Part shown: piece by piece, positions 39,554 to 48,347 of the stretch | Numbering within the stretch: the stretch's first letter is position 1 | How the letters are laid out: each line of letters starts with the position of its first letter | DNA from: Pseudomonas sp. GD04019 | GTDB taxonomy: Bacteria > Pseudomonadota > Gammaproteobacteria > Pseudomonadales > Pseudomonadaceae | Assembly: GCF_029837695.1 (NCBI RefSeq) | Contig: NZ_JAOEEA010000007.1 | Coordinates: 124,001-188,000, forward strand | DNA length: 64,000 nucleotides | Reading direction: 5' to 3' | The notes under the pieces: generated by a model | The model's input: the letters and a program-made list of their open reading frames with translations, nothing else | Database searches by the model: none | Told to the model about the DNA's origin: nothing | Position numbers and translations under genes: made by a program

Positions 39554-41088
39554 AAATTCGCTCACAAGTAGGCATGGTCCTGAACCTGGACAAGTGCATC
39601 GGCTGCCATACCTGCTCGATCACCTGCAAGAACGTCTGGACCAGTCGCGAGGGCATGGAATACGCCTGGTTCAACAACGTCGAGACCAAGCCCGGCATCG
39701 GCTATCCCAAGGAATGGGAGAACCAGGACAAGTGGAAGGGCGGCTGGGTGCGCAACAAGGATGGCTCGATCAACCCGCGCATCGGCGGCAAGTTCCGGGT
39801 GTTGGCGAACATCTTCTCCAACCCCGATCTGCCGAGCATCGACGACTACTACGAGCCGTTCGACTTCGACTACCAGCACCTGCACACCGCGCCGCTCGGC
39901 GACCACCAGCCGGTGGCGCGCCCGCGCTCGGCCATCTCCGGCAAGCGCATGGAGAAGATCGAGTGGGGCCCCAACTGGGAGGAGATCCTCGGCACCGAGT
40001 TCGCCAAGCGGCGCAAGGACAAGAACTTCGACCAGGTACAGGCCGACATCTACGGCGAGTACGAGAACACCTTCATGATGTACCTGCCGCGCCTGTGCGA
40101 GCACTGCCTCAACCCGGCGTGCGCGGCTTCCTGCCCGAGCGGCGCGATCTACAAGCGCGAGGAGGACGGCATCGTCCTGATCGACCAGGAGAAGTGCCGC
40201 GGCTGGCGCATGTGCATCAGCGGCTGCCCGTACAAGAAGATCTACTTCAACTGGAAGAGCGGCAAGTCCGAGAAGTGCATCTTCTGCTACCCGCGCATCG
40301 AGGCCGGCATGCCCACCGTGTGCTCGGAAACCTGCGTGGGCCGCATCCGCTACTTGGGCGTGCTGCTGTACGACGCCGACCGCATTCACGAGGTGGCCAG
40401 TACGCCGGACGAGCATGATCTGTACAAGAAGCAGCTGGAGATCTTCCTCGACCCGAACGATCCCAAGGTGATCGAGCAGGCGCTCAAGGACGGCGTGCCG
40501 ATGTCGGTGATCGAGTCCGCGCAGAAGTCGCCGGTGTACAAGCTGGCGGTGGACTGGAAGCTGGCGCTGCCCCTGCACCCGGAATACCGCACCCTGCCGA
40601 TGGTCTGGTACGTGCCGCCGCTGTCGCCCATCCAGAATGCCGCCGCGAAGGGCGCGGTGAGCATGGACGGCGTGCTGCCGGACGTGGACAGCCTGCGCAT
40701 CCCGGTGCGCTACCTGGCCAACCTGCTCACCGCCGGCGACGAGCAGCCGGTCAAGCTGGCGCTCAAGCGGCTGCTGGCGATGCGGGCCTACAAGCGTGCC
40801 GAGCAGGTGGATGGCGTGCAGGACCTCGAAGTGCTGCGCAGCGTCGGCCTGAGCGTGGCGCAGTGCGAGGACATGTATCGCTACCTGGCCATCGCCAACT
40901 ACGAGGACCGCTTCGTGATCCCCACCGCGCACCGCGAAGAGGCCATGAGCGATGCCTTCGCCGAGCGCTCCGGTTGCGGTTTCAGCTTTGGTAGCGGCTG
41001 CAGTGGCGCTTCCGACACCAACATGTTCGGCGCGAAGAAGGCCAACCGCCGTGACGTGCTCAAGACCGTGCAGATCTGGGAGGACTGA
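39550..41088 (+). CDS. narH: Respiratory nitrate reductase beta subunit NarH
   Basis: Electron-transfer subunit with three 4Fe-4S and one 3Fe-4S clusters. It has 512 residues from the ATG at 39550, where relatives start (MKIRSQVGMVLNLDKCIGCH). Cysteine motifs are in order: CIGCHTCSITCKNVW, CEHCLNPACAASCPSGA, EKCRGWRMCISGCPYKK (Trp replacing one Cys, the 3Fe-4S type site) and CIFCYPRIEAGMPTVCSETC. The C-terminus has a Cys/Gly-rich tail (SGCGFSFGSGCSGASD). An earlier in-frame ORF start at 39397 lies inside narG. narJ begins 2 bases after its stop. Confidence 0.97.
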   Translation: MKIRSQVGMVLNLDKCIGCHTCSITCKNVWTSREGMEYAWFNNVETKPGIGYPKEWENQDKWKGGWVRNKDGSINPRIGGKFRVLANIFSNPDLPSIDDYYEPFDFDYQHLHTAPLGDHQPVARPRSAISGKRMEKIEWGPNWEEILGTEFAKRRKDKNFDQVQADIYGEYENTFMMYLPRLCEHCLNPACAASCPSGAIYKREEDGIVLIDQEKCRGWRMCISGCPYKKIYFNWKSGKSEKCIFCYPRIEAGMPTVCSETCVGRIRYLGVLLYDADRIHEVASTPDEHDLYKKQLEIFLDPNDPKVIEQALKDGVPMSVIESAQKSPVYKLAVDWKLALPLHPEYRTLPMVWYVPPLSPIQNAAAKGAVSMDGVLPDVDSLRIPVRYLANLLTAGDEQPVKLALKRLLAMRAYKRAEQVDGVQDLEVLRSVGLSVAQCEDMYRYLAIANYEDRFVIPTAHREEAMSDAFAERSGCGFSFGSGCSGASDTNMFGAKKANRRDVLKTVQIWED

Positions 41089-41090
41089 TC

Positions 41091-41846
41091 ATGCAAATAC
41101 TCAAGGTGATCTCCCTGTTGCTCGACTATCCGGACGAGGCGCTGCAAGGCGCCCACCCGGTACTGGATGAGGCCATCGGTTGCGCCCGCGAGATCAGCCC
41201 CGACCAGCGCGGCTCGCTGCTGCGCCTGCTCGACGAGCTGGCCAGGGACGAGCTGATGGATGTGCAGGAGCGCTATACCGAGCTGTTCGACCGTGGCCGT
41301 TCGCTGTCGCTGCTGCTGTTCGAGCATGTGCATGGCGAGTCCCGCGACCGCGGCCAGGCCATGGTCGACCTGATGGCTCAATACGAGGCCGCCGGCTTCG
41401 CCATCGGCGTGCGTGAACTGCCCGACTACATCCCGCTGTACCTGGAGTACCTGGCCAGCCGTGATGAGCTGGAGGCACGCGAGGGCCTGGCCGACGTGGC
41501 GCACCTGCTGGCCCTGCTGGCGGCGCGCCTGGAGGAGCGCGAGAGCCCTTATGCCGCGTGCTTCCGCGCACTGCTGCAGATCGCCGGCGAACAGCCGTCG
41601 GTAGCGGTGGCCGAGGTGCGCGAGCAGGTGGCCGGGGAGGTGCGCGACGACAGCCTGGAGGCGCTGGACAAACTGTGGGAGGAGGAGGCCGTGGACTTCC
41701 TCAAGGCCGAGCAGCAGGAGCGTTGTCCGAGCCAGGCCGCGTTGCCGGGCAAGGCGCGCGAGGAGGTACCGGTGCCGCTGCACTGGATCGATTTCAAGCA
41801 GGAAGGGGCGGCCGCCGTGCCGGCCCAGGAGGTGCGCAATGGCTAA
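41091..41846 (+). CDS. narJ: Nitrate reductase assembly chaperone NarJ
   Basis: Cytoplasmic chaperone that binds NarG until the cofactor is inserted and the complex attaches to NarI. It has 251 residues, helical throughout. The typical start ILKVISLLLDYPDEALQGAH and the central RSLSLLLFEHVHGESRDRGQ and ELPDYIPLYLEYLA motifs are present. The C-terminal 50 residues are charged and less conserved. It overlaps narI by 8 bases. Confidence 0.96.
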   Translation: MQILKVISLLLDYPDEALQGAHPVLDEAIGCAREISPDQRGSLLRLLDELARDELMDVQERYTELFDRGRSLSLLLFEHVHGESRDRGQAMVDLMAQYEAAGFAIGVRELPDYIPLYLEYLASRDELEAREGLADVAHLLALLAARLEERESPYAACFRALLQIAGEQPSVAVAEVREQVAGEVRDDSLEALDKLWEEEAVDFLKAEQQERCPSQAALPGKAREEVPVPLHWIDFKQEGAAAVPAQEVRNG

Positions 41847-42534
41847 TCTGAATTTCCTCGCCTTCGGCGTGTATCCCTACATCGCCCTGGCGATCTGCCT
41901 GATCGGCAGCTGGGCGCGTTTCGACCTGTCCCAGTACAGCTGGAAGGCGGGCTCAAGCCAGATCTTCAACCGCACGCCGGCCGAGCATCGCTACATGCGC
42001 ATCGCCAGCAACCTGTTCCACGTCGGCGTGCTGTTCGTGCTGGCCGGCCACTTCGTGGGCCTGCTGACGCCATCGGCGGTCTACCACCACCTGCTCAGTA
42101 CCGAGAACAAACAGCTGGTGGCGATGGTTTCTGGCGGCTTCTTCGGCGTGCTGTGCCTGATCGGTCTGCTGATGCTGCTGTACCGGCGCCTGAGCGATGC
42201 GCGCGTGCGCGCCAGCTCCAGCTGCTCGGACGTGTTGGTACTACTGGTGCTGCTGGTACAGCTGGTGCTGGGCCTGATCACCATCTACGCCTCCACCCAG
42301 CATATGGACGGCTCGGTGATGGTGATGCTGGCCGACTGGGCGCAGTACACCGTGACCCTGCAGCCGACCCTGGCCGCCGCGACCATCGCGCCGGTGGGGC
42401 TGGTGTACAAGCTGCACGTGTTCCTCGGCCTGAGCCTGTTCGTGCTGTTCCCCTTCACCCGCCTGGTGCACATCGTCAGTGCGCCGGTCTGGTACCTGGG
42501 GCGGCGCTACCAGATCGTGCGGCAAAAGGCCTGA
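41839..42534 (+). CDS. narI: Respiratory nitrate reductase gamma subunit NarI
   Basis: Diheme cytochrome b that anchors NarGH and takes electrons from quinol. It has 231 residues and five helices. Haem-binding histidines are in LFHVGVLFVLAGHFVG (helix 2, two His) and in VYKLHVFLGLSLFVLFPFTR followed by LVHIVSAPVWYLGRRYQ (helix 5). The first helix is FGVYPYIALAICLIGSWAR. Its start lies inside narJ, so synthesis is coupled. Confidence 0.97.
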   Translation: MANLNFLAFGVYPYIALAICLIGSWARFDLSQYSWKAGSSQIFNRTPAEHRYMRIASNLFHVGVLFVLAGHFVGLLTPSAVYHHLLSTENKQLVAMVSGGFFGVLCLIGLLMLLYRRLSDARVRASSSCSDVLVLLVLLVQLVLGLITIYASTQHMDGSVMVMLADWAQYTVTLQPTLAAATIAPVGLVYKLHVFLGLSLFVLFPFTRLVHIVSAPVWYLGRRYQIVRQKA

Positions 42535-42597
42535 TGTCTGTCCGCGGGGGCTGCGTGGCGGCCCTCGCTACCCTTCATGAATCGAGGAGATCCCATC

Positions 42598-43560
42598 ATG
42601 GGTTGTGGATGCGGTGGTAATGGTAGCGGTAGCGGCTGCGCTGGCAGCCAGCCGGTCGTGGACGTGCCGGCCAATGCGCCGGTGGTACAGGAAGTGGTGC
42701 CTGAGTCGCGGCCCAGCGCCGACGAGCCGGAAGCCGAGGAGGACGAGTCAGCCCCCGAACTGATCGCCAGCAGCGAGCAGGAGTGGCCGCGGATCAAGGT
42801 CAACGGGCTGCCCATCGCCCGCGAGGCGATCGCCCAGGAGTTGCAGTACCACCCTGCGGCTAGCCGCCGCGAGGCGGTGTTCCTGGCCAGCCAGGCGCTG
42901 GTGATTCGCGAGCTGCTGCAGCAGCGCGCCGCCGAGCTGGGCCTGCAGGTCCGCGCGGCCGGCGGCGAGAGCGAGGAGGAGGCGTTGACCCGTACCCTGA
43001 TCGAGCTCGAAGTGCCGCTGCCAAGAGCCGACGAGGACACCTGCAAACGCTATTACGAGCGTAACCTGTCGCGCTTCGCCAGTGCGCCTCTGCTGGCGGC
43101 CCGACACATCCTGCTGGGCTGCCCGGCGGACGACGCGCTGGAGCGCAGCCGTACCCAGGAGCGCGCCGAAGAACTGGTCACCCAGTTGCGCGGCGACATC
43201 GAGCGTTTCGCCGAACTGGCGCGGCTGCACTCGGATTGCCCTTCGAAGGAGCAGGGCGGTGCCCTGGGCCAGATCAGCCAGGGCCAGACGGTGCCGGAGT
43301 TCGAGCGCCAGCTGTTCCGCCTGCCGCTTGGCCTGGCCACGCATCCGCTGGAAAGCCGCTATGGTTTCCACGTGGTGCAGGTAGACCAGCGCGTCGAGGG
43401 CCAGCAGCTGCCGTTCGAGGCAGTGGTCGGGGCCATCCGCGCCGAGCTGGACCAGCGGGTCTGGCAGGTCGCGGTGTCACAGTACCTGAAGAACCTGGTG
43501 GGCCAGGCGGACATCCAGGGCATCGCCCTGGAAGGCGCCGACAGCCCCCTGTTGCAGTAA
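42598..43560 (+). CDS. NifM-like parvulin peptidyl-prolyl isomerase of the nar operon
   Basis: Peptidyl-prolyl isomerase of the NifM/parvulin type, 320 residues from the ATG 8 bases after GAGGAG. The extreme N-terminus is Gly/Cys-rich (MGCGCGGNGSGSGCAGSQ), resembling a metal-binding or scaffold tail. Residues 20-60 are acidic. A helical NifM-like region follows, and the C-terminal parvulin domain has LLAARHILLGCPADDALERS, LHSDCPSKEQGGALGQISQG and YGFHVVQVDQRVEGQQLPFE. No signal peptide is present, so it acts in the cytoplasm. A homolog sits after narI in other Pseudomonas nar operons, which points to help in folding NarG or NarH, but this is not proved. Confidence 0.87.
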   Translation: MGCGCGGNGSGSGCAGSQPVVDVPANAPVVQEVVPESRPSADEPEAEEDESAPELIASSEQEWPRIKVNGLPIAREAIAQELQYHPAASRREAVFLASQALVIRELLQQRAAELGLQVRAAGGESEEEALTRTLIELEVPLPRADEDTCKRYYERNLSRFASAPLLAARHILLGCPADDALERSRTQERAEELVTQLRGDIERFAELARLHSDCPSKEQGGALGQISQGQTVPEFERQLFRLPLGLATHPLESRYGFHVVQVDQRVEGQQLPFEAVVGAIRAELDQRVWQVAVSQYLKNLVGQADIQGIALEGADSPLLQ

Positions 43561-43584
43561 GTGGCGCGAGCCTGGGGAGATTCC

Positions 43585-44571
43585 ATGAACGGTCTGCAGG
43601 ATGGATTCGGTCGCTCCATCGACTATCTGCGGCTGTCGGTCACCGATCGCTGCGACTTCCGCTGCATCTACTGCATGGCCGAGGACATGACCTTCCTGCC
43701 GCGCCAGCAGGTGTTGACGCTGGAGGAGCTGGAGCGGGTAGCGCGGCTGTTCGTGGCCAACGGCACTAGGAAGATTCGCCTGACCGGCGGCGAACCGCTG
43801 GTGCGTCCCGGGGTAATCGGCCTGTGCCAGCGCATCGCCGCACTGCCGGGGCTGCGCGAGCTGGTGATGACCACCAATGGCTCGCAGCTGACCAAGCTGG
43901 CCCGGCCGTTGGCCGAGGCCGGCGTGCGTCGCCTCAACATCAGCCTGGACAGCCTGAGGCCGGAACGCTTCAGGGCAATCACCCGTACCGGTGAGCTGGC
44001 GCAAGTGCTCGCCGGCATCGACGCGGCGCAGCAGGCCGGGTTCGAGCGGATCAAATTGAACGTGGTGGTGATGCACGGACGCAACGCCGACGAGGTCGTG
44101 GAGCTGGTCGAGTTCGCCGTCGACAGAGGGCTCGATATCAGCTTCATCGAGGAGATGCCGCTGGGTCAGGTGGGGCGCGAGCGTGGCGAGAGTTATTGCT
44201 CCAGCGACTGGGTCCGCGAGCGTGTCGGCGAGCATTTCAGCCTGCTCGACAGCGCCGAGCAGAGCGGCGGTCCGGCGCGTTACCTGCGCCTTGCCGGCTT
44301 CCCCGACACTCGCGTCGGCCTCATCTCGCCGCACAGCCACAACTTCTGCGCCACCTGCAACCGCGTACGACTGACCACGGAGGGGCGCCTGCTGCTGTGT
44401 CTCGGCCACGAACACTCGGTCGACCTGCGCGCCCTGATGCGCCGCCACCCCGGCAACGACGAGCCGATGCTGGCCGCCGTCCGCGCCGCGCTGCTGCGCA
44501 AGCCGCTGCGCCACGAATTCGATGTCGGTGATGTGCAGATCCTGCGCTTCATGAACGCCACCGGCGGCTGA
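43585..44571 (+). CDS. moaA: GTP 3',8-cyclase MoaA
   Basis: Radical SAM enzyme for the first step of molybdenum cofactor synthesis. It has 328 residues from the ATG after GGGGAGA; an upstream GTG at 43561 is in frame but immediately follows the preceding stop. The N-terminal cluster ligands are Cys23, Cys27 and Cys30 ([12 protein letters not shown]). The second cluster is in [31 protein letters not shown] is the SAM-binding strand. The usual C-terminal GG ends the protein (NATGG). It ends the nar operon, away from the other moa genes at 14-18 kb. Confidence 0.97.
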   Translation: MNGLQDGFGRSIDYLRLSVTDRCDFRCIYCMAEDMTFLPRQQVLTLEELERVARLFVANGTRKIRLTGGEPLVRPGVIGLCQRIAALPGLRELVMTTNGSQLTKLARPLAEAGVRRLNISLDSLRPERFRAITRTGELAQVLAGIDAAQQAGFERIKLNVVVMHGRNADEVVELVEFAVDRGLDISFIEEMPLGQVGRERGESYCSSDWVRERVGEHFSLLDSAEQSGGPARYLRLAGFPDTRVGLISPHSHNFCATCNRVRLTTEGRLLLCLGHEHSVDLRALMRRHPGNDEPMLAAVRAALLRKPLRHEFDVGDVQILRFMNATGG

Positions 44572-44653
44572 ACTCCCCGATCTCCCTCTTGCCTGGTCGT
44601 CAGGCATTGCCACGCCCTCCGCGGCATGGCCTTTTATTCCCCGGGGGCGCAGT

Positions 44654-46039
44654 CTAGACCGTGCGCGAGAAGCGCCCGGGCTGATTGGCGCCGAGGTAGG
44701 CGTCGAATGCCATGGCCACGCTGCGCATCAGCAGCTGGCCGCGCGGCAGCAATAGCAGGGCGTCGCCGCGCAGCTCCACCAGGCCGTCGGCCAGGTGCTC
44801 CCGGAGGGCAGCCAGCGAATCGGCGAAGTATTCCTGGAAGCGAATGCCGTGGCGCGCCTCCACCGTAGCGAAGTCGACGCGGCCGTGGCACATCAGGGCG
44901 CCGATCACCTCGCCGCGCAATACATCGTCGGCGTTCAGGCGGTAGCCGCGGTGCACCGGCAGCAGGCCCTGGTCGAGGCGCGCGTAGTACTGGGAGAGTT
45001 CCTTGACGCTCTGGCTGTAGCAGTCGCCGACCTTGCCGATTGACGACACGCCCAGGCCGATCAGGTCGCATTCGGCATGGGTCGAATAGCCCTGGAAGTT
45101 GCGCTGCAGACGGCCTTGCTCGCGGGCCACGACCAGTTCGTCGTCGGGCAGGGCGAAGTGGTCCATGCCGATGTAGACATAGCCGGCAGCGGTGAGACGG
45201 GCGATGGTCAGCTCCAGCAGCTCCAGCTTGCGCTCCGGTGGCGGCATGTCCTCGCGGCGAATCAGGCGTTGAGCCCGCACCAGCTCCGGCAGGTGGGCGT
45301 AGCTATAGGCGGCGATGCGGTCCGGGCGCAGGGCGACGATCTTGCTTAGGGTCGCGTCGAAGCTGGCCACGGTCTGCAGCGGCAAGCCGTAGATCAGGTC
45401 TACCGACACGGACTTGAACTGTGCCCCACGAGCCGCAGCCACGAGGTCATAGACCTGCTGCTCGCTCTGCAGGCGATTGACCGCGACCTGCACCTGCTCG
45501 TCGAAGTCCTGTACGCCGAAGCTCAGGCGGTTGAAGCCCTGGCGGCGCAGCTCGGCGATACGCTCGACCTCGATGGTGCGCGGGTCGACCTCGATGGAGA
45601 ACTCGTGGTCGTCGCTCTCGTCGAGGTTGAAGTGCAGGCGCAGGCAGTCCATCAGCTCGCCGAGCTGCTCGCCGCTCAGGTAGGTCGGGGTGCCGCCGCC
45701 CAGGTGCAGCTGGGTCAGCTTGCGCGCCGGGTCGAACAGCGCTGCCTGCATGGCGATCTCGCGCTTGAGGTAGTCGAGGTACTCGACGGCACGGTGGGTC
45801 TTCTGGGTGATGATCTTGTTGCAGGCGCAGTAGTAGCAGAGGCTTTTGCAGAACGGGATGTGGATGTATACCGACAGCGGCTTGGCGGGCGCCAGGTTGC
45901 TGCGCTGCGCGGCCTGCCGGTAGTCGTCCATGGCGAAGGCCGAGTGAAACTGCGGCGCGGTGGGGTAGGAGGTGTAGCGGGGACCGGGACGGTCGTATTT
46001 CTCGACCAGGGCGCGGTCGAAGCTCAGTGGATGAGCCAT
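44654..46039 (-). CDS. hemN: Oxygen-independent coproporphyrinogen III oxidase HemN
   Basis: Radical SAM enzyme converting coproporphyrinogen III to protoporphyrinogen IX without O2, so haem can be made during denitrification. It has 461 residues from the ATG at 46037-46039, preceded by AAGGAGTGCGTCACC. The cluster motif is FCKSLCYYCACN (Cys64, 68, 71 and Cys73). LHLGGGTPTYLSGEQL is the SAM glycine motif. The N-terminal KYDRPGPRYTSYPTAPQF is typical of true HemN rather than HemW. The 265-base region to nrdD contains an ANR/DNR box whose spacing favours nrdD; a hemN promoter is not obvious. Confidence 0.96.
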   Translation of the reverse strand: MAHPLSFDRALVEKYDRPGPRYTSYPTAPQFHSAFAMDDYRQAAQRSNLAPAKPLSVYIHIPFCKSLCYYCACNKIITQKTHRAVEYLDYLKREIAMQAALFDPARKLTQLHLGGGTPTYLSGEQLGELMDCLRLHFNLDESDDHEFSIEVDPRTIEVERIAELRRQGFNRLSFGVQDFDEQVQVAVNRLQSEQQVYDLVAAARGAQFKSVSVDLIYGLPLQTVASFDATLSKIVALRPDRIAAYSYAHLPELVRAQRLIRREDMPPPERKLELLELTIARLTAAGYVYIGMDHFALPDDELVVAREQGRLQRNFQGYSTHAECDLIGLGVSSIGKVGDCYSQSVKELSQYYARLDQGLLPVHRGYRLNADDVLRGEVIGALMCHGRVDFATVEARHGIRFQEYFADSLAALREHLADGLVELRGDALLLLPRGQLLMRSVAMAFDAYLGANQPGRFSRTV

Positions 46040-46201
46040 GGTGACGCACTCCTTCGTAGCCGGCGCAACGGATGCGGCATGACCCGCACACCGAGGCGGC
46101 TTCCGTGTGATGACATGCTCACACAGTAGATGCGCCAGGCCATCCTTGGCCAGCACCAGATGTTGCGCTGGTGGGGTTGTGAAAGGGATCGCGGGGTGAA
46201 C

Positions 46202-46215
46202 TTGACGATGGTCAA
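46202..46215. promoter_or_regulatory. ANR/DNR box and promoter of nrdD
   Basis: TTGAC-GATG-GTCAA has all 10 consensus positions. A site at -41.5 predicts a start near 46250, and TAAATT (46237-46242) is a strong -10 at the right place for nrdD. Confidence 0.82.
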
Positions 46216-46241
46216 GTTGCCGTGAGCCTCCTTGGGTAAAT

Positions 46242-46289
46242 TCACATCATCTTGTGTTTCGTTCATGAAATAACAACTAGATGATGTGA
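46242..46289. promoter_or_regulatory. Tandem NrdR boxes before nrdD
   Basis: TCACATCATCTTGTGT (46242-46257) and CAACTAGATGATGTGA (46274-46289) resemble the 16-bp NrdR consensus ACACWATATATWGTGT at about 12 and 10 positions. Their starts are 32 bases apart, three helix turns, as in other NrdR-controlled genes. The outer arms also form a perfect 11-bp inverted repeat (TCACATCATCT / AGATGATGTGA). Confidence 0.65.
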
Positions 46290-46304
46290 TCTAAGGAGGT
46301 TGAT

Positions 46305-48320
46305 ATGGGTGCCGGTCCGGGGTTCCACAGGCCGCAGCTGCTGCTCAAACGCGATGGTAGCGAAGTGCCGTTCGACGCTGCCAAGATCGAGCGCGCCATC
46401 GCCGCCGCCGGGCGTGCCACCGGCGAGTTCGGCGACCTAGAGGCAGCAGCCCTGACCGAGGCCGTGCTGGCACGCCTGCTGGAATTCCGCAGTCTCGGCG
46501 TGGAGAAGGTGCAGGACAAGGTCGAGCTGGTGCTGATGGAGGCCGGCTTCTACGCCACTGCCAGGGCCTACATCGTCTACCGGGAGCGCCACGGTCGCCT
46601 GCGCCGCGAGCGCAAGACGCTGGTCGACGTGGCAGCTTCGATGAACGAATACCTCAAGCGCGAGGACTGGCGCGTACAGGCCAATGCCAACCAGGGCTAC
46701 TCGCTGGGCGGCCTGATCCTCAACGTCGCCGGCAAGGTGACGGCCAACTACTGGCTGGACGAGGTCTACAGTCCGGAGATCGGTCTGGCCCACCGTGAGG
46801 CCGACCTGCATATTCATGACCTCGACATGCTCGCCGGCTACTGCGCCGGCTGGTCGCTGCGCACCCTGCTGCACGAGGGGCTGAACGGCGTGCCGGGGCG
46901 CGTGGAGGCGGGCCCGCCCAGGCACCTGTCCAGCGCATTGAGCCAGATGGTCAACTTCCTCGGCACATTGCAGAACGAGTGGGCCGGCGCCCAGGCATTC
47001 AGTTCCTTCGATACCTACCTGGCACCGTACGTGCGTCACGACCGGCTGAGCTACGAGCAGGTCCGCCAGTCGCTGCAGGAGTTCATCTACAACCTCAACG
47101 TACCGTCGCGCTGGGGCACCCAGACGCCTTTCACCAACCTGACCTTCGACTGGGTCTGCCCGGAAGACCTGCGCGAGCAGGTACCGGTGATCGGCGGGGT
47201 AGAGATGCCGTTCAGCTACGGCGACCTGCAGGTGGAGATGGACCTGATCAACCGCGCCTACATCGAGGTGATGATGGCTGGGGATGCCAAGGGCAGGGTG
47301 TTCACCTTCCCGATCCCGACCTACAACATCACCCACGACTTCCCCTGGGACAGCGACAACGCCACGCGCCTGTTCGACATGACGGCGCGCTACGGCCTGC
47401 CGTACTTCCAGAACTTCCTCAACTCGGACATGCAGCCCAACCAGGTGCGCTCCATGTGCTGCCGCCTGCAACTGGACGTGCGCGAGCTGCTCAAACGTGG
47501 CAATGGTCTGTTCGGCTCGGCCGAGCAGACCGGTTCCCTCGGCGTGGTGACCATCAACTGCGCGCGTCTGGGGCATCTCTTCCGGGACAACCTGGAGGGA
47601 CTGCTGCAGCGTCTGGACGAGCTGCTGCAGATGGCCTACGAGAGCCTGGAAGTGAAGCGCAAGGTGATCCAGCACCACATGGATGCCGGCCTCTATCCCT
47701 ATACCAAGCGCTACCTGGGCACCCTGCGCAATCACTTCTCCACCATCGGCGTGAACGGCCTGCACGAGATGCTGCGCAACTTCAGCGGCGACCGCGACGG
47801 CCTGCACACCCAGGCCGGGCATCGCCTGGCGCTGGAGGTGCTGGACCACGTGCGCGAGAGGCTGGTGCAGTTCCAGGAGCACAGCGGCCACCTGTACAAC
47901 CTGGAGGCGACGCCGGCGGAGGGCACCACCTACCGCTTCGCCAAGGAAGATCGCAAGCGCTACCCCGACATCCTCCAGGCCGGCACGGCCGAGGCGCCGT
48001 ACTACACCAACTCGTCGCAGCTGCCGGTGGGCTTTACCGAGGATCCGTTCGAGGCACTGGCCCTGCAGGACGAGCTGCAGTGCAAGTACACCGGCGGCAC
48101 CGTGCTGCACCTGTACATGGCCGAGCGCATCTCGTCGGCCCAGGCCTGCAAGCAGCTGGTGCGCAAGGCGCTGTCACGCTTCCGCCTGCCGTACCTGACC
48201 ATCACCCCGACCTTCTCCATCTGCCCGGTGCACGGCTACCTGGCGGGCGAGCACGAGTTCTGTCCGAAGTGCGACGAGGTGCTGTTGCAGAAGCAGCAGT
48301 GCAGCGCCGTCTGTACCTGA
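46305..48320 (+). CDS. nrdD: Anaerobic (class III) ribonucleotide reductase, large polypeptide without glycyl-radical segment
   Basis: Class III ribonucleoside-triphosphate reductase. It has 671 residues; the ATG follows AAGGAGGT. An N-terminal ATP-cone (about 8-95, LLKRDGSEVPFDAAKIERAI) is followed by the ten-stranded barrel domain with HIHDLDMLAGYCAGW, PVIGGVEMPFSYGD and TFPIPTYNITHDFPWD. The C-terminus has part of the zinc site (ICPVHGYLAGEHEFCPKCDE) and stops at CSAVCT. The segment that normally continues with the last cysteine and the glycyl-radical loop R-V-x-G-Y is absent and is encoded by the next small gene. So activity must rest on two polypeptides, or the gene is split by mutation. 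It has an ANR box and NrdR boxes upstream. Confidence 0.94.
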   Translation: MGAGPGFHRPQLLLKRDGSEVPFDAAKIERAIAAAGRATGEFGDLEAAALTEAVLARLLEFRSLGVEKVQDKVELVLMEAGFYATARAYIVYRERHGRLRRERKTLVDVAASMNEYLKREDWRVQANANQGYSLGGLILNVAGKVTANYWLDEVYSPEIGLAHREADLHIHDLDMLAGYCAGWSLRTLLHEGLNGVPGRVEAGPPRHLSSALSQMVNFLGTLQNEWAGAQAFSSFDTYLAPYVRHDRLSYEQVRQSLQEFIYNLNVPSRWGTQTPFTNLTFDWVCPEDLREQVPVIGGVEMPFSYGDLQVEMDLINRAYIEVMMAGDAKGRVFTFPIPTYNITHDFPWDSDNATRLFDMTARYGLPYFQNFLNSDMQPNQVRSMCCRLQLDVRELLKRGNGLFGSAEQTGSLGVVTINCARLGHLFRDNLEGLLQRLDELLQMAYESLEVKRKVIQHHMDAGLYPYTKRYLGTLRNHFSTIGVNGLHEMLRNFSGDRDGLHTQAGHRLALEVLDHVRERLVQFQEHSGHLYNLEATPAEGTTYRFAKEDRKRYPDILQAGTAEAPYYTNSSQLPVGFTEDPFEALALQDELQCKYTGGTVLHLYMAERISSAQACKQLVRKALSRFRLPYLTITPTFSICPVHGYLAGEHEFCPKCDEVLLQKQQCSAVCT

Positions 48321-48347
48321 GTTTTTCCCACAGCAAGGAGCAACACC

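Noticed and set aside
35670..39698. A 1342-codon open frame on the minus strand across narG
   Set aside because: It mirrors narG in a high-GC genome, is rich in His/Val/Gly/Ala/Arg as antisense frames are, and shows no domain. narG on the plus strand is certain.
44572..44653. Possible terminator between moaA and hemN (GCCACGCC / GGCATGGC)
   Set aside because: The stem has a mismatch and the following T run is short and interrupted; not convincing.
46040..46215. ANR box at 46202 as the hemN promoter
   Set aside because: On the minus strand no acceptable -10 lies at the needed distance, while TAAATT fits nrdD; control of hemN from it stays possible but unsupported.
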